A DNA stretch of 64,000 bases from Alphaproteobacteria bacterium (GCA_016793165.1 JAEULA010000031.1:62001-126000); one strand, 5' to 3'; numbered from the stretch's first letter, positions 1 to 8,678 are shown. Numbers and translations: made by a program. The notes: generated by a model not told the origin, from the sequence alone.

Positions 1-381
1 CCCGCTCGGGCCGTCGACGAGGATCTGTCGGCCCGCGCCCACGCCGCCATCGGCGCGCCGGCGCAGCGCGAGGTCGTTGTCCTGCAGCGATTCGGATCGC
101 AGATCGACGCCGCCGGGCGCGGCGACCTGCCAGTAGAAGCCGGAGCCGGGCGGGGTGAAGCGCGCGTCGCTCAGCTCATGCGTCAAACGAAGCGTGCCGT
201 CGGCATTGCGCACGATCAGACGCTCGAGCTCCGAGGAGTGGTCGCTGAGCTCGGAATCGAACTGCTCGTCGACATGGCGCTCGAACAGGCCCGAGAGGAT
301 CAGGGCGCTCGCGACGAGGCCGCCGGCGACCCAGACCAGGGCGCCGATGAACAGGCGGAACTGGAAGCTGCGACGCCACAT
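1..381 (-). CDS. Two-component sensor histidine kinase, N-terminal part (cut by window edge)
   Basis: The first 127 residues read on the minus strand from the ATG at 381 and run off the left edge. Residues about 9-32 form a hydrophobic segment (FIGALVWVAGGLVASALIL), followed by an extracytoplasmic sensor stretch beginning FERHVDEQFDSELSDHSSEL. This is the usual layout of an inner-membrane kinase with a short periplasmic sensor; the catalytic domains lie outside the window. The start is 8 bases after the stop of the response-regulator gene, so the two are one operon and this kinase should phosphorylate that regulator. The assignment as a kinase rests on this pairing and topology, because no H-box is visible. 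The signal it senses cannot be told. Confidence 0.8.
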   Translation of the reverse strand, partial: MWRRSFQFRLFIGALVWVAGGLVASALILSGLFERHVDEQFDSELSDHSSELERLIVRNADGTLRLTHELSDARFTPPGSGFYWQVAAPGGVDLRSESLQDNDLALRRRADGGVGAGRQILVDGPSG

Positions 382-389
382 GCGCGGGC

Positions 390-1043
390 CTATTCGAGCT
401 TGTAGCCGAGGCCGCGCACGGTGCGGATCGCGTCGCGGCCGAGCTTCTTGCGCAGCCGAGCGATGAACACCTCGATCGTGTTCGAATCGCGCGCCTCGCC
501 CTGCGGGTAGATCTGGTCGGCCAGCTCGTCCTGCGAGACGATGTGGCCGGGCCGACGCATCAGGCGCGCGAGGATCTTCAGCTCGCGCGCGGTCAGGTCC
601 AGCGTGGCGCCGCCGAGGGCGACGGTGCCCGCGCCGACATCGAGCGTGATGTCGCGATAGCGCAGCACCGGGCTGGAATGGGCGGCGGAGCGCCGGATCA
701 GCGCCCGCACGCGTGCCAGCACTTCGGGCGCGTGGAAGGGCTTGGTCAGGTAGTCGTCGGCGCCGGCGTTCAGGCCGGCGACACGCTCGGTCCATGCGCC
801 GCGCGCGGTGAGCACGAGGACCGGCAGGTTGCGGCCTGCCCGACGCCAGCGTGCGAGCAAGTCGAGTCCCGGGACGCCGGGCAGGCCGAGATCGAGGATG
901 GCGGCATCGTAGGTCCGGGTCTCGCCGAGCTCCCAGCCCGTCTCGCCGTCGCTTGCATGGTCGACCGCGAAGCCCGCGTCCTCGAAGGCCGCGCATAGCC
1001 GGCGCGCGATCTCGAGGTCGTCCTCGATCAACAGGACTCGCAT
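390..1043 (-). CDS. OmpR/PhoB-family response regulator
   Basis: A 217-residue transcription factor. The receiver domain (about 1-115) shows the acidic pocket IEDD, phospho-acceptor D51 (AAILDLGLP), T79 and K101 (LTKPF). The winged-helix DNA-binding domain (about 125-217) ends with the typical IRTVRGLGYKLE. I chose the ATG at 1043 (MRVLLIEDD) because GGAAG lies a few bases upstream and this is where family members begin; an in-frame ATG at 1067 would add eight residues and has no clear ribosome site. The neighbouring kinase follows in the same operon. Its target may be the TTCAG direct repeats at 1161-1188, which lie between it and the divergent RTX gene. Confidence 0.92.
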   Translation of the reverse strand: MRVLLIEDDLEIARRLCAAFEDAGFAVDHASDGETGWELGETRTYDAAILDLGLPGVPGLDLLARWRRAGRNLPVLVLTARGAWTERVAGLNAGADDYLTKPFHAPEVLARVRALIRRSAAHSSPVLRYRDITLDVGAGTVALGGATLDLTARELKILARLMRRPGHIVSQDELADQIYPQGEARDSNTIEVFIARLRKKLGRDAIRTVRGLGYKLE

Positions 1044-1160
1044 AGCGCTTCCGGCCTCGGTCGCCATCGCCGCCGTCTAGCACGGCGGCCCCTCGGGCGG
1101 CACGTGGTGCGCCGGGGCCGGGGTCGCTCGTCCCCTGCGACAAATTGGTGCAACCGCCGG

Positions 1161-1188
1161 ATTCAGCCTGGGTTCAGCTTCGGTTCAG
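1161..1188. promoter_or_regulatory. Triple TTCAG direct repeat, candidate response-regulator operator
   Basis: Three copies of (A/G)TTCAG start at 1161, 1172 and 1183, exactly 11 bp apart, in the 240-bp intergenic region between the response regulator and the RTX gene. OmpR/PhoB-family dimers typically bind head-to-tail repeats of about this period. Seen: the repeats and spacing. Inferred: autoregulation and/or control of the RTX gene. Confidence 0.5.
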
Positions 1189-1283
1189 GTCGCTGACAGC
1201 TCCGTCTTCCAAGTTCCGCCGATCCATCGCGAATCCGGATCGGCGCGCCGTGCTGCGTCCGGTCCAACCCGGGAGCGTTCCTC

Positions 1284-4200
1284 ATGGCGACCTATGTCTT
1301 CTCGCAGCGCGCAGGCACGGCGATCGCGTTCAAACCCGGAGTCGATGTCCTGCAAGTGGATGTCGGCGACGCTGCCTCCCTGCACATCGACGTGGTCGGG
1401 TCGAGCCTGGTCCTGAGTCTCGGCGGACAGTCGGTGACCCTGTCGAAGACGGGTCTCAACCGCCTGACCACCAGCAATATCACCTTCTCCGACGGATCGG
1501 CGCTGCTGGTCGGCGACAACCTCGCGACCACCAAGAACGACGCCGCGGCGAACACGCTCACCGGCACGGCGCACGCGGATAAGTTGATCGGTCTCGGCGG
1601 CAACGATCAGCTCGACGGCCGCGACGGCGGCGACACCTATCTCGTGAGCGGCACGGGCAACGGCTTCGACGCGTACCACGACACCGGCACGAGCGGCGTC
1701 GACCGGATCGTCGCCGGGTCCAACGACACGAATATCGGGCTCGCCGGCAGCTTCGATGCGACGACGAGCGGCATCGAAGCGATCTCGTCCGACGGCCATG
1801 CGAACGTCCGGATCGTCGGCAGCGGCAGCGCCGATCGGCTGGACTTCTCCGGCCTCGTCCTCGACGGCATCGCGCAGATCGACGGGGCCGCGGGCGCCGA
1901 CAGCATCACCGGCAGCGCCGGTGCGGACGTGATCCATGGCGGCGCCGGCAATGACGCGATCGACGGCGGCGCGGGTATCGACGTCGCGGTCTTCGACGGG
2001 CTGAAGGCGAGTTATTCGATCGTGCAATCGGCCGACGTCGTGACCGTGAGGGACCTCGCGCCGAAGGCCAAAGGCAACGACGGCACCGACACGCTGCGGA
2101 ACGTCGAGGTGCTGCGCTTCCTCGATGGCGACGTGGCGCTGACACAACCCATCGCGGCGAATGCCGACAGCGCCGCGGCGACCGAGGATGGCGCGCCCGT
2201 CGCGATCGCCGTTCTGGCCAACGACGCCGGCGGTCAGCCTGCCGGCAGCCTGAGCGTGAAGGCGATCGACACCACCGGGCTCGCCGGCACGGTGGCGATC
2301 GACGCCGCCGGTACCGGTGTCGTCTACGACGTCGGGTCGGCGTTCCAGAGCCTCAAGGCCGGTGCCACTGCGCTCGAGGCGTTCCGCTACCAGGTCGGCG
2401 ACGGCTCGGGCGCGACAGCCTGGGCCGACGTCACGGTCGCGGTCACGGGCGTGAACGACGGGCCGAGTGCTGCGGCCGACGCCGCGTCGACGGCCGCGGA
2501 CGCGGCGCCGATCGCGATCGACGTTCTCGCCAACGACAGCGACCCGGATGTCGGCGACACGCTGGGCGTGACCGGCGTCGCCAAGCTGTCGGGCGGTGGG
2601 ACATTCTCGCTGGTCGGCAATCAGGTCGTCTTCGATGCCGGGACGGATTTCGCCGGCCTTCTGGTCGGCCAGACCGCCGAGGCCATCGCGACCTACGCCG
2701 TCGCGGACGCGAGCGGTGCGCTCGCGACGGCCAGCATCACGGTCGTCGTAGCCGGGACGGCGGTCGCCGGTCCCGGCGCGACCGACGATGTTGCCGCGGT
2801 GTCCGAGGACGGGCCGGCGCTGAACATCGACGTTCTCGCCAACGACACCGGCGCCGGCCTGACCGTCGTCGCGGTCGACAATCCGGGCGGGCTCGGCGTC
2901 GCGACGACGGACGGCGCAGCCGTGCAATTCGACCCGGGTCTCGACTTCGACTGGCTGGCGGCGGGGCAGTCGACCGGCGTCATCCTCGGCTATTCCGTGA
3001 TCGATGGCGCTGGCGCGAGCGCGGCGGCACAAGTCGTCCTCACGGTCACCGGTGCCAACGACGGCCCGATCGTCGCCCCCGACGTCGTCGCCGCGTCGGC
3101 GACCGGCGGGCCGAGCACGATCGACGTGATCGCGAACGACTACGATCTCGACTCCGGGGACGTGATGACGCTGACCGGCGTGTCGGTCGCCACGGGTGGC
3201 GGCAGCTTCTCGATCCTCGGCAATCAGCTCGTCTTCGATCCGGGCAGCGACTTCGTTGGGCTGAGCCTCGGGCAGGTCGCGTCCACGACCGCCAGCTACA
3301 GCGTGACCGACGGCTCGGGCGCGATCGCGACCGCGGACGTGACCGTGCTGGTCAGTGGCGGCGGCGTCGGTGGGGCCCCGTTCAGCGTCATCGATCCGGC
3401 GCAGGCGGGCGCGAACGCGGCGGCGATCACCGGCTCGATCCTCGGCAGCACGCCCGGAATCGCGGTCGATCCCGCCTCGCTGGTGATGACCGCCGGACCG
3501 ACGTCCGCGATGCTCTACGACGGCAGCCTGGCAAAGCTCGGCATCGGCCCCGGCCTGCTGCTCACGTCCGGCACGGTGCCCGGGACGGCGAACACCGTCG
3601 GCTATTTCGGCATCGACAACGGCATGAACGGCGACCCGGCGCTCGATGCCGTGGTCAACACGGTGTTCAACACCGTGTCCTACGATGCCACCTCGATCAG
3701 CTTCTCGTTCGACGTCACGGACCCGGCGATGACGGGCATCAAGTTCAACGCCGTGTTCGGCTCCGACGAGTTCCCCGAGTGGGTGGATGCCTATGTCGAT
3801 ATCGGCGTCGTGCTCGTCAACGGCGTGAACGTCGCGTACTTCAACAACGACCCGATGGCGCCGCTGAGCGTCGTCAGCGGCAATCTGGCGGCGAACTACT
3901 TCAACGACAACACCGGCAATCTCGATACGCCCAGCTTCGGCGGCATCGCGGTGCCGGGCGTTCCGAGCACCTATCCGATCGAGTACGACGGCATCAGCAA
4001 CGTGCTCAGCATCCTGGCGCCGGTCCATCTCGGCACGAACACGATCAAGATCGCCATCGCCGACACTGGCGACCACGTCCTCGACAGCGGCCTGTTCATC
4101 TCGAACCTGATGGCGACCGACGTGCCGACCTCCGGCGTCGTCCTCGACCATCCTTGCACCGAAGGGAGCGACAACGAGACCGGTACCGATGCAGCGGAAT

Positions 4201-5123
4201 CCTTCGATGCCAAGGGCGGCGACGACGTGATCTCGGCCGGCGGCGGCAACGACGTCGTGCTCGGAGGCCTGGGCAACGACACCGTCGACGGCGGCAGCGG
4301 CGCCGACTTCGTCAACGGCGGCGAGGACGACGACGTGATCGGCGGTGGTGCGGGCGACGATCATCTCGATGGCGGTGCCGGCTTCGACACCGTCCTGTTC
4401 ACCGGTGCGAGCGCCGATTATTCGGTGATCCAGATCGGCGTCGACCAGTACCAGGTCACGGGCATCGACGACGGCGCCGACATCGTCGGCGGCTTCGAGG
4501 TGGCGCAGTTCGCCGACGGGAACTTCGACCTCGCGACCCTGGCAGGCGCCGGCGGCACGCCCGGCGCCACGATCCTCGGCACCGACGAGGACGACATCAT
4601 CACGTCGAGCTCGTCGGCGCCGGGGCAGCCCTTCACGACGACGCTCGACGACGTCGTCCTGGCCGGCGACGGCGACGACATCATCGACACCGGCGACGGG
4701 GCGGACGAGATCTGGGGCGGTGCGGGCAACGACCAGATCGACGGCGCCGCTGGCGCCGACATCATCCACGGCGGCTCCGGGCACGACGAGATCGCGGGTG
4801 GCGCCGGTGCCGACCGCTTCGTGTTCGGCGATGCCGGGGAGGTGCTGACAACGGCGGCCAATCCCGACCAGCTGATCGACTTCTCGTCGGCCGAGGGCGA
4901 CAAGATCGACCTGCACCTGGTCGACGCGAATTCCGGGACGGGCGGCGACGATGCCTTCGTTCTCGCCGCGTCGTTCACGGGCGTCGCCGGCCAGCTCGTC
5001 ATCGCGAACAGCGGCGGCGAGGATCTGCTGGTGACGGGCGACGTCAATGGCGACGCCCTGGCCGACTTCGCGATCAAGGTCCACAACACCGCCGCGCTCA
5101 ACGGCGGCGACTTCTGGCTCTGA
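1284..5123 (+). CDS. Large RTX protein with cadherin-like repeats and a choice-of-anchor L domain
   Basis: A 1279-residue acidic, Asp/Gly-rich protein without an N-terminal signal peptide, as expected for type I secretion. In order: a beta-rich N-terminus (1-80); calcium-binding nonapeptide repeats at about 92-123 and 198-237 (GGAGNDAIDGG type); four cadherin/VCBS-like modules at about 288-390, 391-492, 495-590 and 592-692, each with a form of IDVLANDxD and joined by VTGVNDGP-type linkers; a choice-of-anchor L domain at about 697-955 (AVFGSDEFPEW, IEYDGISNVLS); two more RTX blocks at about 965-1050 and 1095-1175; and a C-terminal segment likely holding the secretion signal. It is probably a calcium-folded surface adhesin or matrix protein. 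No type I exporter genes are in the window. Transcription is divergent from the two-component system. Confidence 0.9.
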   Translation: MATYVFSQRAGTAIAFKPGVDVLQVDVGDAASLHIDVVGSSLVLSLGGQSVTLSKTGLNRLTTSNITFSDGSALLVGDNLATTKNDAAANTLTGTAHADKLIGLGGNDQLDGRDGGDTYLVSGTGNGFDAYHDTGTSGVDRIVAGSNDTNIGLAGSFDATTSGIEAISSDGHANVRIVGSGSADRLDFSGLVLDGIAQIDGAAGADSITGSAGADVIHGGAGNDAIDGGAGIDVAVFDGLKASYSIVQSADVVTVRDLAPKAKGNDGTDTLRNVEVLRFLDGDVALTQPIAANADSAAATEDGAPVAIAVLANDAGGQPAGSLSVKAIDTTGLAGTVAIDAAGTGVVYDVGSAFQSLKAGATALEAFRYQVGDGSGATAWADVTVAVTGVNDGPSAAADAASTAADAAPIAIDVLANDSDPDVGDTLGVTGVAKLSGGGTFSLVGNQVVFDAGTDFAGLLVGQTAEAIATYAVADASGALATASITVVVAGTAVAGPGATDDVAAVSEDGPALNIDVLANDTGAGLTVVAVDNPGGLGVATTDGAAVQFDPGLDFDWLAAGQSTGVILGYSVIDGAGASAAAQVVLTVTGANDGPIVAPDVVAASATGGPSTIDVIANDYDLDSGDVMTLTGVSVATGGGSFSILGNQLVFDPGSDFVGLSLGQVASTTASYSVTDGSGAIATADVTVLVSGGGVGGAPFSVIDPAQAGANAAAITGSILGSTPGIAVDPASLVMTAGPTSAMLYDGSLAKLGIGPGLLLTSGTVPGTANTVGYFGIDNGMNGDPALDAVVNTVFNTVSYDATSISFSFDVTDPAMTGIKFNAVFGSDEFPEWVDAYVDIGVVLVNGVNVAYFNNDPMAPLSVVSGNLAANYFNDNTGNLDTPSFGGIAVPGVPSTYPIEYDGISNVLSILAPVHLGTNTIKIAIADTGDHVLDSGLFISNLMATDVPTSGVVLDHPCTEGSDNETGTDAAESFDAKGGDDVISAGGGNDVVLGGLGNDTVDGGSGADFVNGGEDDDVIGGGAGDDHLDGGAGFDTVLFTGASADYSVIQIGVDQYQVTGIDDGADIVGGFEVAQFADGNFDLATLAGAGGTPGATILGTDEDDIITSSSSAPGQPFTTTLDDVVLAGDGDDIIDTGDGADEIWGGAGNDQIDGAAGADIIHGGSGHDEIAGGAGADRFVFGDAGEVLTTAANPDQLIDFSSAEGDKIDLHLVDANSGTGGDDAFVLAASFTGVAGQLVIANSGGEDLLVTGDVNGDALADFAIKVHNTAALNGGDFWL

Positions 5124-5157
5124 GGCGCCGGCCGCCGTCGCGCCGACGTTGCGCCGC

Positions 5158-5183
5158 CGCCGCTCCGGGATCCCGGGGCGGCG
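5158..5183 (+). terminator. GC-rich hairpin after the RTX gene
   Basis: A self-complementary stem of up to 13 bp closing on GATC lies 35 bases after the RTX stop codon (core CTCCGGGATCCCGGGG). No T-run follows, so termination is plausible but not shown. Confidence 0.35.
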
Positions 5184-5484
5184 ACGGCGGGTGCCCCTGG
5201 GATCCTAGGGTGATCGCACATGGCGAACGCGATCTTGAACCGTTCCCCTCGCAGAGGGGGGGCAGGCGTCGTGCAGCGACGGCGGAAGGAGTGTCGCCAC
5301 GCAAGGAATTGCGGTCCCAGTGCCGTCTCTCACGACTCTCCCCTCCCAGGTCGCTTTGCGGCCCGTGCCCCTCTTCGCGGGGGACGGCCGAGCAGCGATG
5401 GCGCCATTTGCGATTGCCCTGCCCGGGACCCAGGAACCTGTGAAGCCTCTTGCCTCGGCGGCCGGTCCGACCTATTCGGGCGGC
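5184..5484. other. Gene-free intergenic stretch
   Basis: Between the RTX gene and the DUF3297 gene I find no convincing gene, repeat or clear promoter. It contains one intergenic CTAG (5205). Longer reading frames here have no recognisable composition or motif. Confidence 0.5.
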
Positions 5485-5736
5485 ATGAGCGATACACTCC
5501 CCGACCGCCTGAGCAACGACCCGCGTAGCCCGCATTACGACGAGGCGCTGCTGCAGCGCGGGGTCGGCATCAAGTTCAACGGGCAGGAGAAGCGGAACGT
5601 CGAGGAGTACTGCATCAGCGAGGGCTGGATCCGCGTCGCCGTCGGCAAGACGCTCGACCGCAAGGGCAACCCGCTGACCATCAAGCTCACCGGCAAGGTC
5701 GAGCCATACCTGCAGGACACGTCGCCGAAGGGCTGA
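5485..5736 (+). CDS. DUF3297 family protein
   Basis: An 83-residue protein starting MSDTLPDRLSNDPRSPHYDE and containing GVGIKFNGQEKRNVEEYC, SEGWIRVA and RKGNPLTIKL, the signature pattern of DUF3297, a small cytoplasmic family of unknown function common in proteobacteria. An upstream in-frame ATG (5320) would add 55 residues with no family similarity, so I start at 5485. The following 204 bases (5737-5940) hold nothing recognisable. Recognition is from family memory, not a search. Confidence 0.85.
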   Translation: MSDTLPDRLSNDPRSPHYDEALLQRGVGIKFNGQEKRNVEEYCISEGWIRVAVGKTLDRKGNPLTIKLTGKVEPYLQDTSPKG

Positions 5737-5940
5737 GCCGATTGCCGACTGCTCGGCGCAGTCGAGAGCGGGCCGAGCGCGGAGTGCGCCGACCCGGAGG
5801 TCTTGAACGGTTGATGTTTGCGCGCTTTTCGGCTCCGGCGCCGCGGCGCCCAAATGCCTGTCCGATCGCGTCTCGACGGCACGTGATGGTCGCAACCGCG
5901 TCCTGGCCACTGGGCCGTCCTTGCGGGTGACGCCCGCCAG

Positions 5941-6477
5941 TCAGTCCCTGTCGGCGGATGGGCCGGATGTGCGGCCGCGGCGTGCTGGATACCGGCGGAG
6001 CGATGCGACGAGAAAGGCCGCTGCAACGAGGTATGCACCGATGAGGACTTCGCCATCGGCCTGCCCGATCCGGATGATCTCAGCTGCCATGCCGATGCTG
6101 ACGTAGAAACTCGCGCCCAGCATGCCATGTGTCGCGAGCGACCAGTGCGACCCCAGTGCGCAAGCCCGGTTGACGCCAAGGCTGCGCGCGTCGTTCACGC
6201 CCGGTGCGACGATGAACGGTACCTGGAGGGCCCGATACGGGATCGATAGCACCGGCCACCGCCGTTCATCCCGGAGGCTCGCGATGCCGGCCGTCACGCG
6301 GAGCATGCAGACGGGCGCGAACATCAAGACCGCCACTTCGGAGCCAGCCGCAGAGCTCGAATCCCATGCGACGAACAACATGAAGGTCGCGGCGACATAG
6401 CCCATCAACGCGACCCAACCATTCGCGGTCCGGATCGTCCTTGCCATCGCGAGCTCGCCTCGCTCCGCCTGGATCAT
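5941..6477 (-). CDS. Small membrane protein of unknown function
   Basis: A 178-residue protein with about four hydrophobic segments (around VALMGYVAATFMLFVAW, VAVLMFAPVCML, ATHGMLGASFYVSIGMA and VLIGAYLVAAAFLVASL) and an Arg-rich C-terminus. No family recognised. Its ATG overlaps the stop of the upstream LysR gene as ATGA, which favours the 6477 start and translational coupling; a second ATG ten codons later (6447) is an alternative. Codon use is a little less GC-biased than in its neighbours. Confidence 0.65.
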   Translation of the reverse strand: MIQAERGELAMARTIRTANGWVALMGYVAATFMLFVAWDSSSAAGSEVAVLMFAPVCMLRVTAGIASLRDERRWPVLSIPYRALQVPFIVAPGVNDARSLGVNRACALGSHWSLATHGMLGASFYVSIGMAAEIIRIGQADGEVLIGAYLVAAAFLVASLRRYPARRGRTSGPSADRD

Positions 6478-7340
6478 GTCGGCCTCAGCGTCGCCAGCAG
6501 CGCTTCGATCAGCGGGGCGCGCGGCGAGCCAGGGCGAGAGACGAGCCCGACGGTGCGGACAAGCGGGGGCTTGCCGAAGGGGACGACGCGCAGGCCCTTG
6601 GCCTCGGGCAGGGCGGCGAGTCGTGCAGGGACCACCGAAGCGCCGAGGCCGCGCTTCACCATGCGCGCGATCGCCTCGAGGCTGTCGAGCTCCATGCCCT
6701 CGACGACGGCGATGCCGCGCCGGCGCAGCTCGGCGTCGATCAGCCGGCCGGCCCAGGCGCGGCGGTTGAAGCGGATCAGCGGGTGGCTCTCGAGCAGAGC
6801 CTTGTCGTCGCGGCCGCGCGCGCCCGGCGGCGCGATCACGGCGAGCTTCTCGCGCGAGACTTCGGTCCAGGCCAGGTCCGGCGGCAGGCGCTCCATCGGT
6901 TCGGTGGTGAGCGCCGCGTCGAGCTCGCCGCGCTCCACGCCCGCCGCGAGCTCGGCCGATAGGCCGGCCACCAGCCGCACGCGCAGCCGCGGATGGCGGC
7001 GGTGGAGCCGTCCCAGCGCCTCGGGCAGGAAGCCGGTGAGCGTCGTCGGGATGGCGCCGAGCATCAGCGTCCCGGCGATCGCGTCGCCGGCGGCGAGGGA
7101 TGCGGGCAGCTCGTCGTAGAGCCGCACGATCTCGCGGGCGCGGGCGATGGCCGCATGGCCCGCCGTCGTGAGCCTCGGCAGCCGGCCGGCACGGTCGAAC
7201 AGCGTTGCCTGGAGATGCCGCTCGAGGTCGCGGACCTGCAGGCTTACGGCGGAGGTCGACAGGCCGACCGCCTTGCCGGCCGCCGCGAAGCTGCCGTGGC
7301 GCTCGATGGCGAGCAGCGTGCGCAGCGCCCGGATGGTCAT
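6474..7340 (-). CDS. LysR-family transcriptional regulator
   Basis: A 288-residue regulator. The N-terminal winged helix-turn-helix (about 1-60) reads LRTLLAIERHGSFAAAGKAV followed by STSAVSLQVRDLE. The C-terminal half is the periplasmic-binding-like effector domain (VRLVAGLSAELAAGVERGELDAAL, GLGASVVPARLA). I start at the ATG at 7340, which has GGAG nine bases upstream; the longer 7385 start would run through the inverted repeat at 7359-7373. Divergent from the acyl-CoA-dehydrogenase-like gene at 7464, its probable target, and translationally coupled to the membrane protein downstream. Confidence 0.93.
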   Translation of the reverse strand: MTIRALRTLLAIERHGSFAAAGKAVGLSTSAVSLQVRDLERHLQATLFDRAGRLPRLTTAGHAAIARAREIVRLYDELPASLAAGDAIAGTLMLGAIPTTLTGFLPEALGRLHRRHPRLRVRLVAGLSAELAAGVERGELDAALTTEPMERLPPDLAWTEVSREKLAVIAPPGARGRDDKALLESHPLIRFNRRAWAGRLIDAELRRRGIAVVEGMELDSLEAIARMVKRGLGASVVPARLAALPEAKGLRVVPFGKPPLVRTVGLVSRPGSPRAPLIEALLATLRPT

Positions 7341-7358
7341 GCCGTAGCTCCGGCTGGG

Positions 7359-7395
7359 TCGAGGAAAACTCGACGAAGGATCCATGAAAACTCGA
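7359..7395. promoter_or_regulatory. Candidate LysR operator in divergent promoter region
   Basis: A 15-bp inverted repeat TCGAGGAAAACTCGA (7359-7373) is followed by a second copy of its right part, GAAAACTCGA, at 7386-7395; the two GAAAACTCGA copies start 22 bp (two helical turns) apart. A strong site next to a half site between a LysR gene and its divergent target is the usual LysR arrangement. Binding is inferred. Confidence 0.5.
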
Positions 7396-7463
7396 TTCCG
7401 CTCAACGGTCGCCCGCGGCTAGCTTCGCCCTTCTTTCCCGAGTTCCCCGAGGATTCGACGCCC

Positions 7464-8678
7464 ATGGACGAGCTGACCCCGGCCCAGGCCGAGCTGCGCG
7501 CACGCGCGCAGGCGCTCGCGCGCGAGATCGAGCCGACCGCTGCCGAGACCGACCGCACCGAGCGCTATCCCTGGCCGGTCGTGCAGCGCATGACCGAGGC
7601 CGGGTTCATGGGCATGACGATCCCGCGCGCGTTCGGCGGCGCGGGCGCCAGCTACTTCGACGCGGTCCTCGTGGTCGAGGAGCTTGCCAAGGTCTGCGCG
7701 GTCGCGGGGCGCGTCGCGGTCGAGGCGAACATGGGTGCTGTCGGCGCCGTCATGGCCTATGGCACGCCGGCGCAGAAGAAGCTCGCCGCCGCGCTCGTGC
7801 TCGCGGGCGACAAGCCGGCGATCTGCATCACCGAGCCGGAGGCCGGCTCGGCGGCGACCGAGATGCGCACGACCGCGGTGCGCAAGGGCGACCGCTGGGT
7901 GATCAACGGCGCCAAGACCTGGATCACCGGGGGCGGGGTCTCGAAGCTGCACGTGATCTTCGCGCGCGCCTTCGAGGACGGGCGCGAGCTCGGCATCGGC
8001 GGCTTCATCGTCGCGCGCAAGGGCGACGGCGATCCCAGGGGGCTGATCGTCGCGCGGCGCATCCCCTCGATGGGCCTCAAGGGCATGCCCGAGGCGGAGC
8101 TGCGCTTCGAGGATCTCGAGGTCCCGGACGAAATGGTCCTGCGCGGCCCCGGTGGATTCGCCAAGGGCTTCGGCGCGCTGATGGACGCCTACAACGCGCA
8201 GCGCTGCGGTGCCGCCACCGTTGCGCTGGGCATCGCGCAGGGCGCCTTCGAGCACGGCCTCGCCTATGCCAAGCGGCGCGAGCAGTTCGGCCGCCCGATC
8301 GCGGAGTTCCAGGGTCTGCAGTGGATGCTCGCCGACATGTCGATCGGCCTCGACGCGTCGCGCGCGCTGATCTGGCGTGCCGCGCGCAGCGCCGGCCCGG
8401 CGGGCTTCCCCGATCGCATGCTGGCGGCTCAGGCGAAGGTGCTGGCCTCGGACACCGCGATCAAGGTGACCAACGACGCGTTGCAGCTCTGGGGCGCCAA
8501 CGGCTACAGCCGCGACAACCCGATGGAGCGCCACGTGCGCGACGCGCGCATGTTCACCATCGCCGGCGGCACGGCGCAGGTGCTGCGCACCCAGATCGCC
8601 GCGAAGCTGCTCGGCCGGCGCCTGCCGCAGACCCGCGACGGGTATCTGCGCGAGGCGGCGGCGAAGGCGGCGGAGTGA
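7464..8678 (+). CDS. Acyl-CoA dehydrogenase-fold protein lacking the usual catalytic glutamate (possible desulfinase-type enzyme)
   Basis: A 404-residue FAD flavoprotein of the acyl-CoA dehydrogenase superfamily: ITEPEAGSAATEMRT (123-135), NGAKTWITGGG (148-158), REQFGRPIAEFQ (272-283), and the C-terminal Q341-LWGANGY. At the position of the medium-chain catalytic Glu (IYEGT in the family) it has IAGGT (366-370). At the alternative position used by isovaleryl-CoA dehydrogenase it has Gln246 (NAQR, not LERL), so no acidic base is visible. From memory, 3-sulfinopropionyl-CoA desulfinase of Advenella has the same loss with an important Gln246 and Arg84; here R83 is near that position. Substrate is therefore open. 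GAGGA precedes the ATG. The next gene overlaps by 4 bases. Confidence 0.9.
   Translation: MDELTPAQAELRARAQALAREIEPTAAETDRTERYPWPVVQRMTEAGFMGMTIPRAFGGAGASYFDAVLVVEELAKVCAVAGRVAVEANMGAVGAVMAYGTPAQKKLAAALVLAGDKPAICITEPEAGSAATEMRTTAVRKGDRWVINGAKTWITGGGVSKLHVIFARAFEDGRELGIGGFIVARKGDGDPRGLIVARRIPSMGLKGMPEAELRFEDLEVPDEMVLRGPGGFAKGFGALMDAYNAQRCGAATVALGIAQGAFEHGLAYAKRREQFGRPIAEFQGLQWMLADMSIGLDASRALIWRAARSAGPAGFPDRMLAAQAKVLASDTAIKVTNDALQLWGANGYSRDNPMERHVRDARMFTIAGGTAQVLRTQIAAKLLGRRLPQTRDGYLREAAAKAAE

Noticed and set aside
4150..4850. CRISPR-like or tandem DNA repeat in the RTX gene
   Set aside because: The periodicity follows the GGxGxDxxx nonapeptide code at protein level; the nucleotide units are not identical and have no spacers.
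1185..5084. A 1299-codon open frame antisense to the RTX gene
   Set aside because: It is a by-product of the RTX gene's GC-rich codons and Asp/Gly repeats. Its translation is a low-complexity Arg/Asp/Val/Gly mixture with no domain, while the plus strand has clear RTX and cadherin-like motifs.
6993..7463. N-terminal extension of the acyl-CoA-dehydrogenase-like frame
   Set aside because: It runs antisense through the LysR gene. The ribosome site and family start at 7464 are much better.
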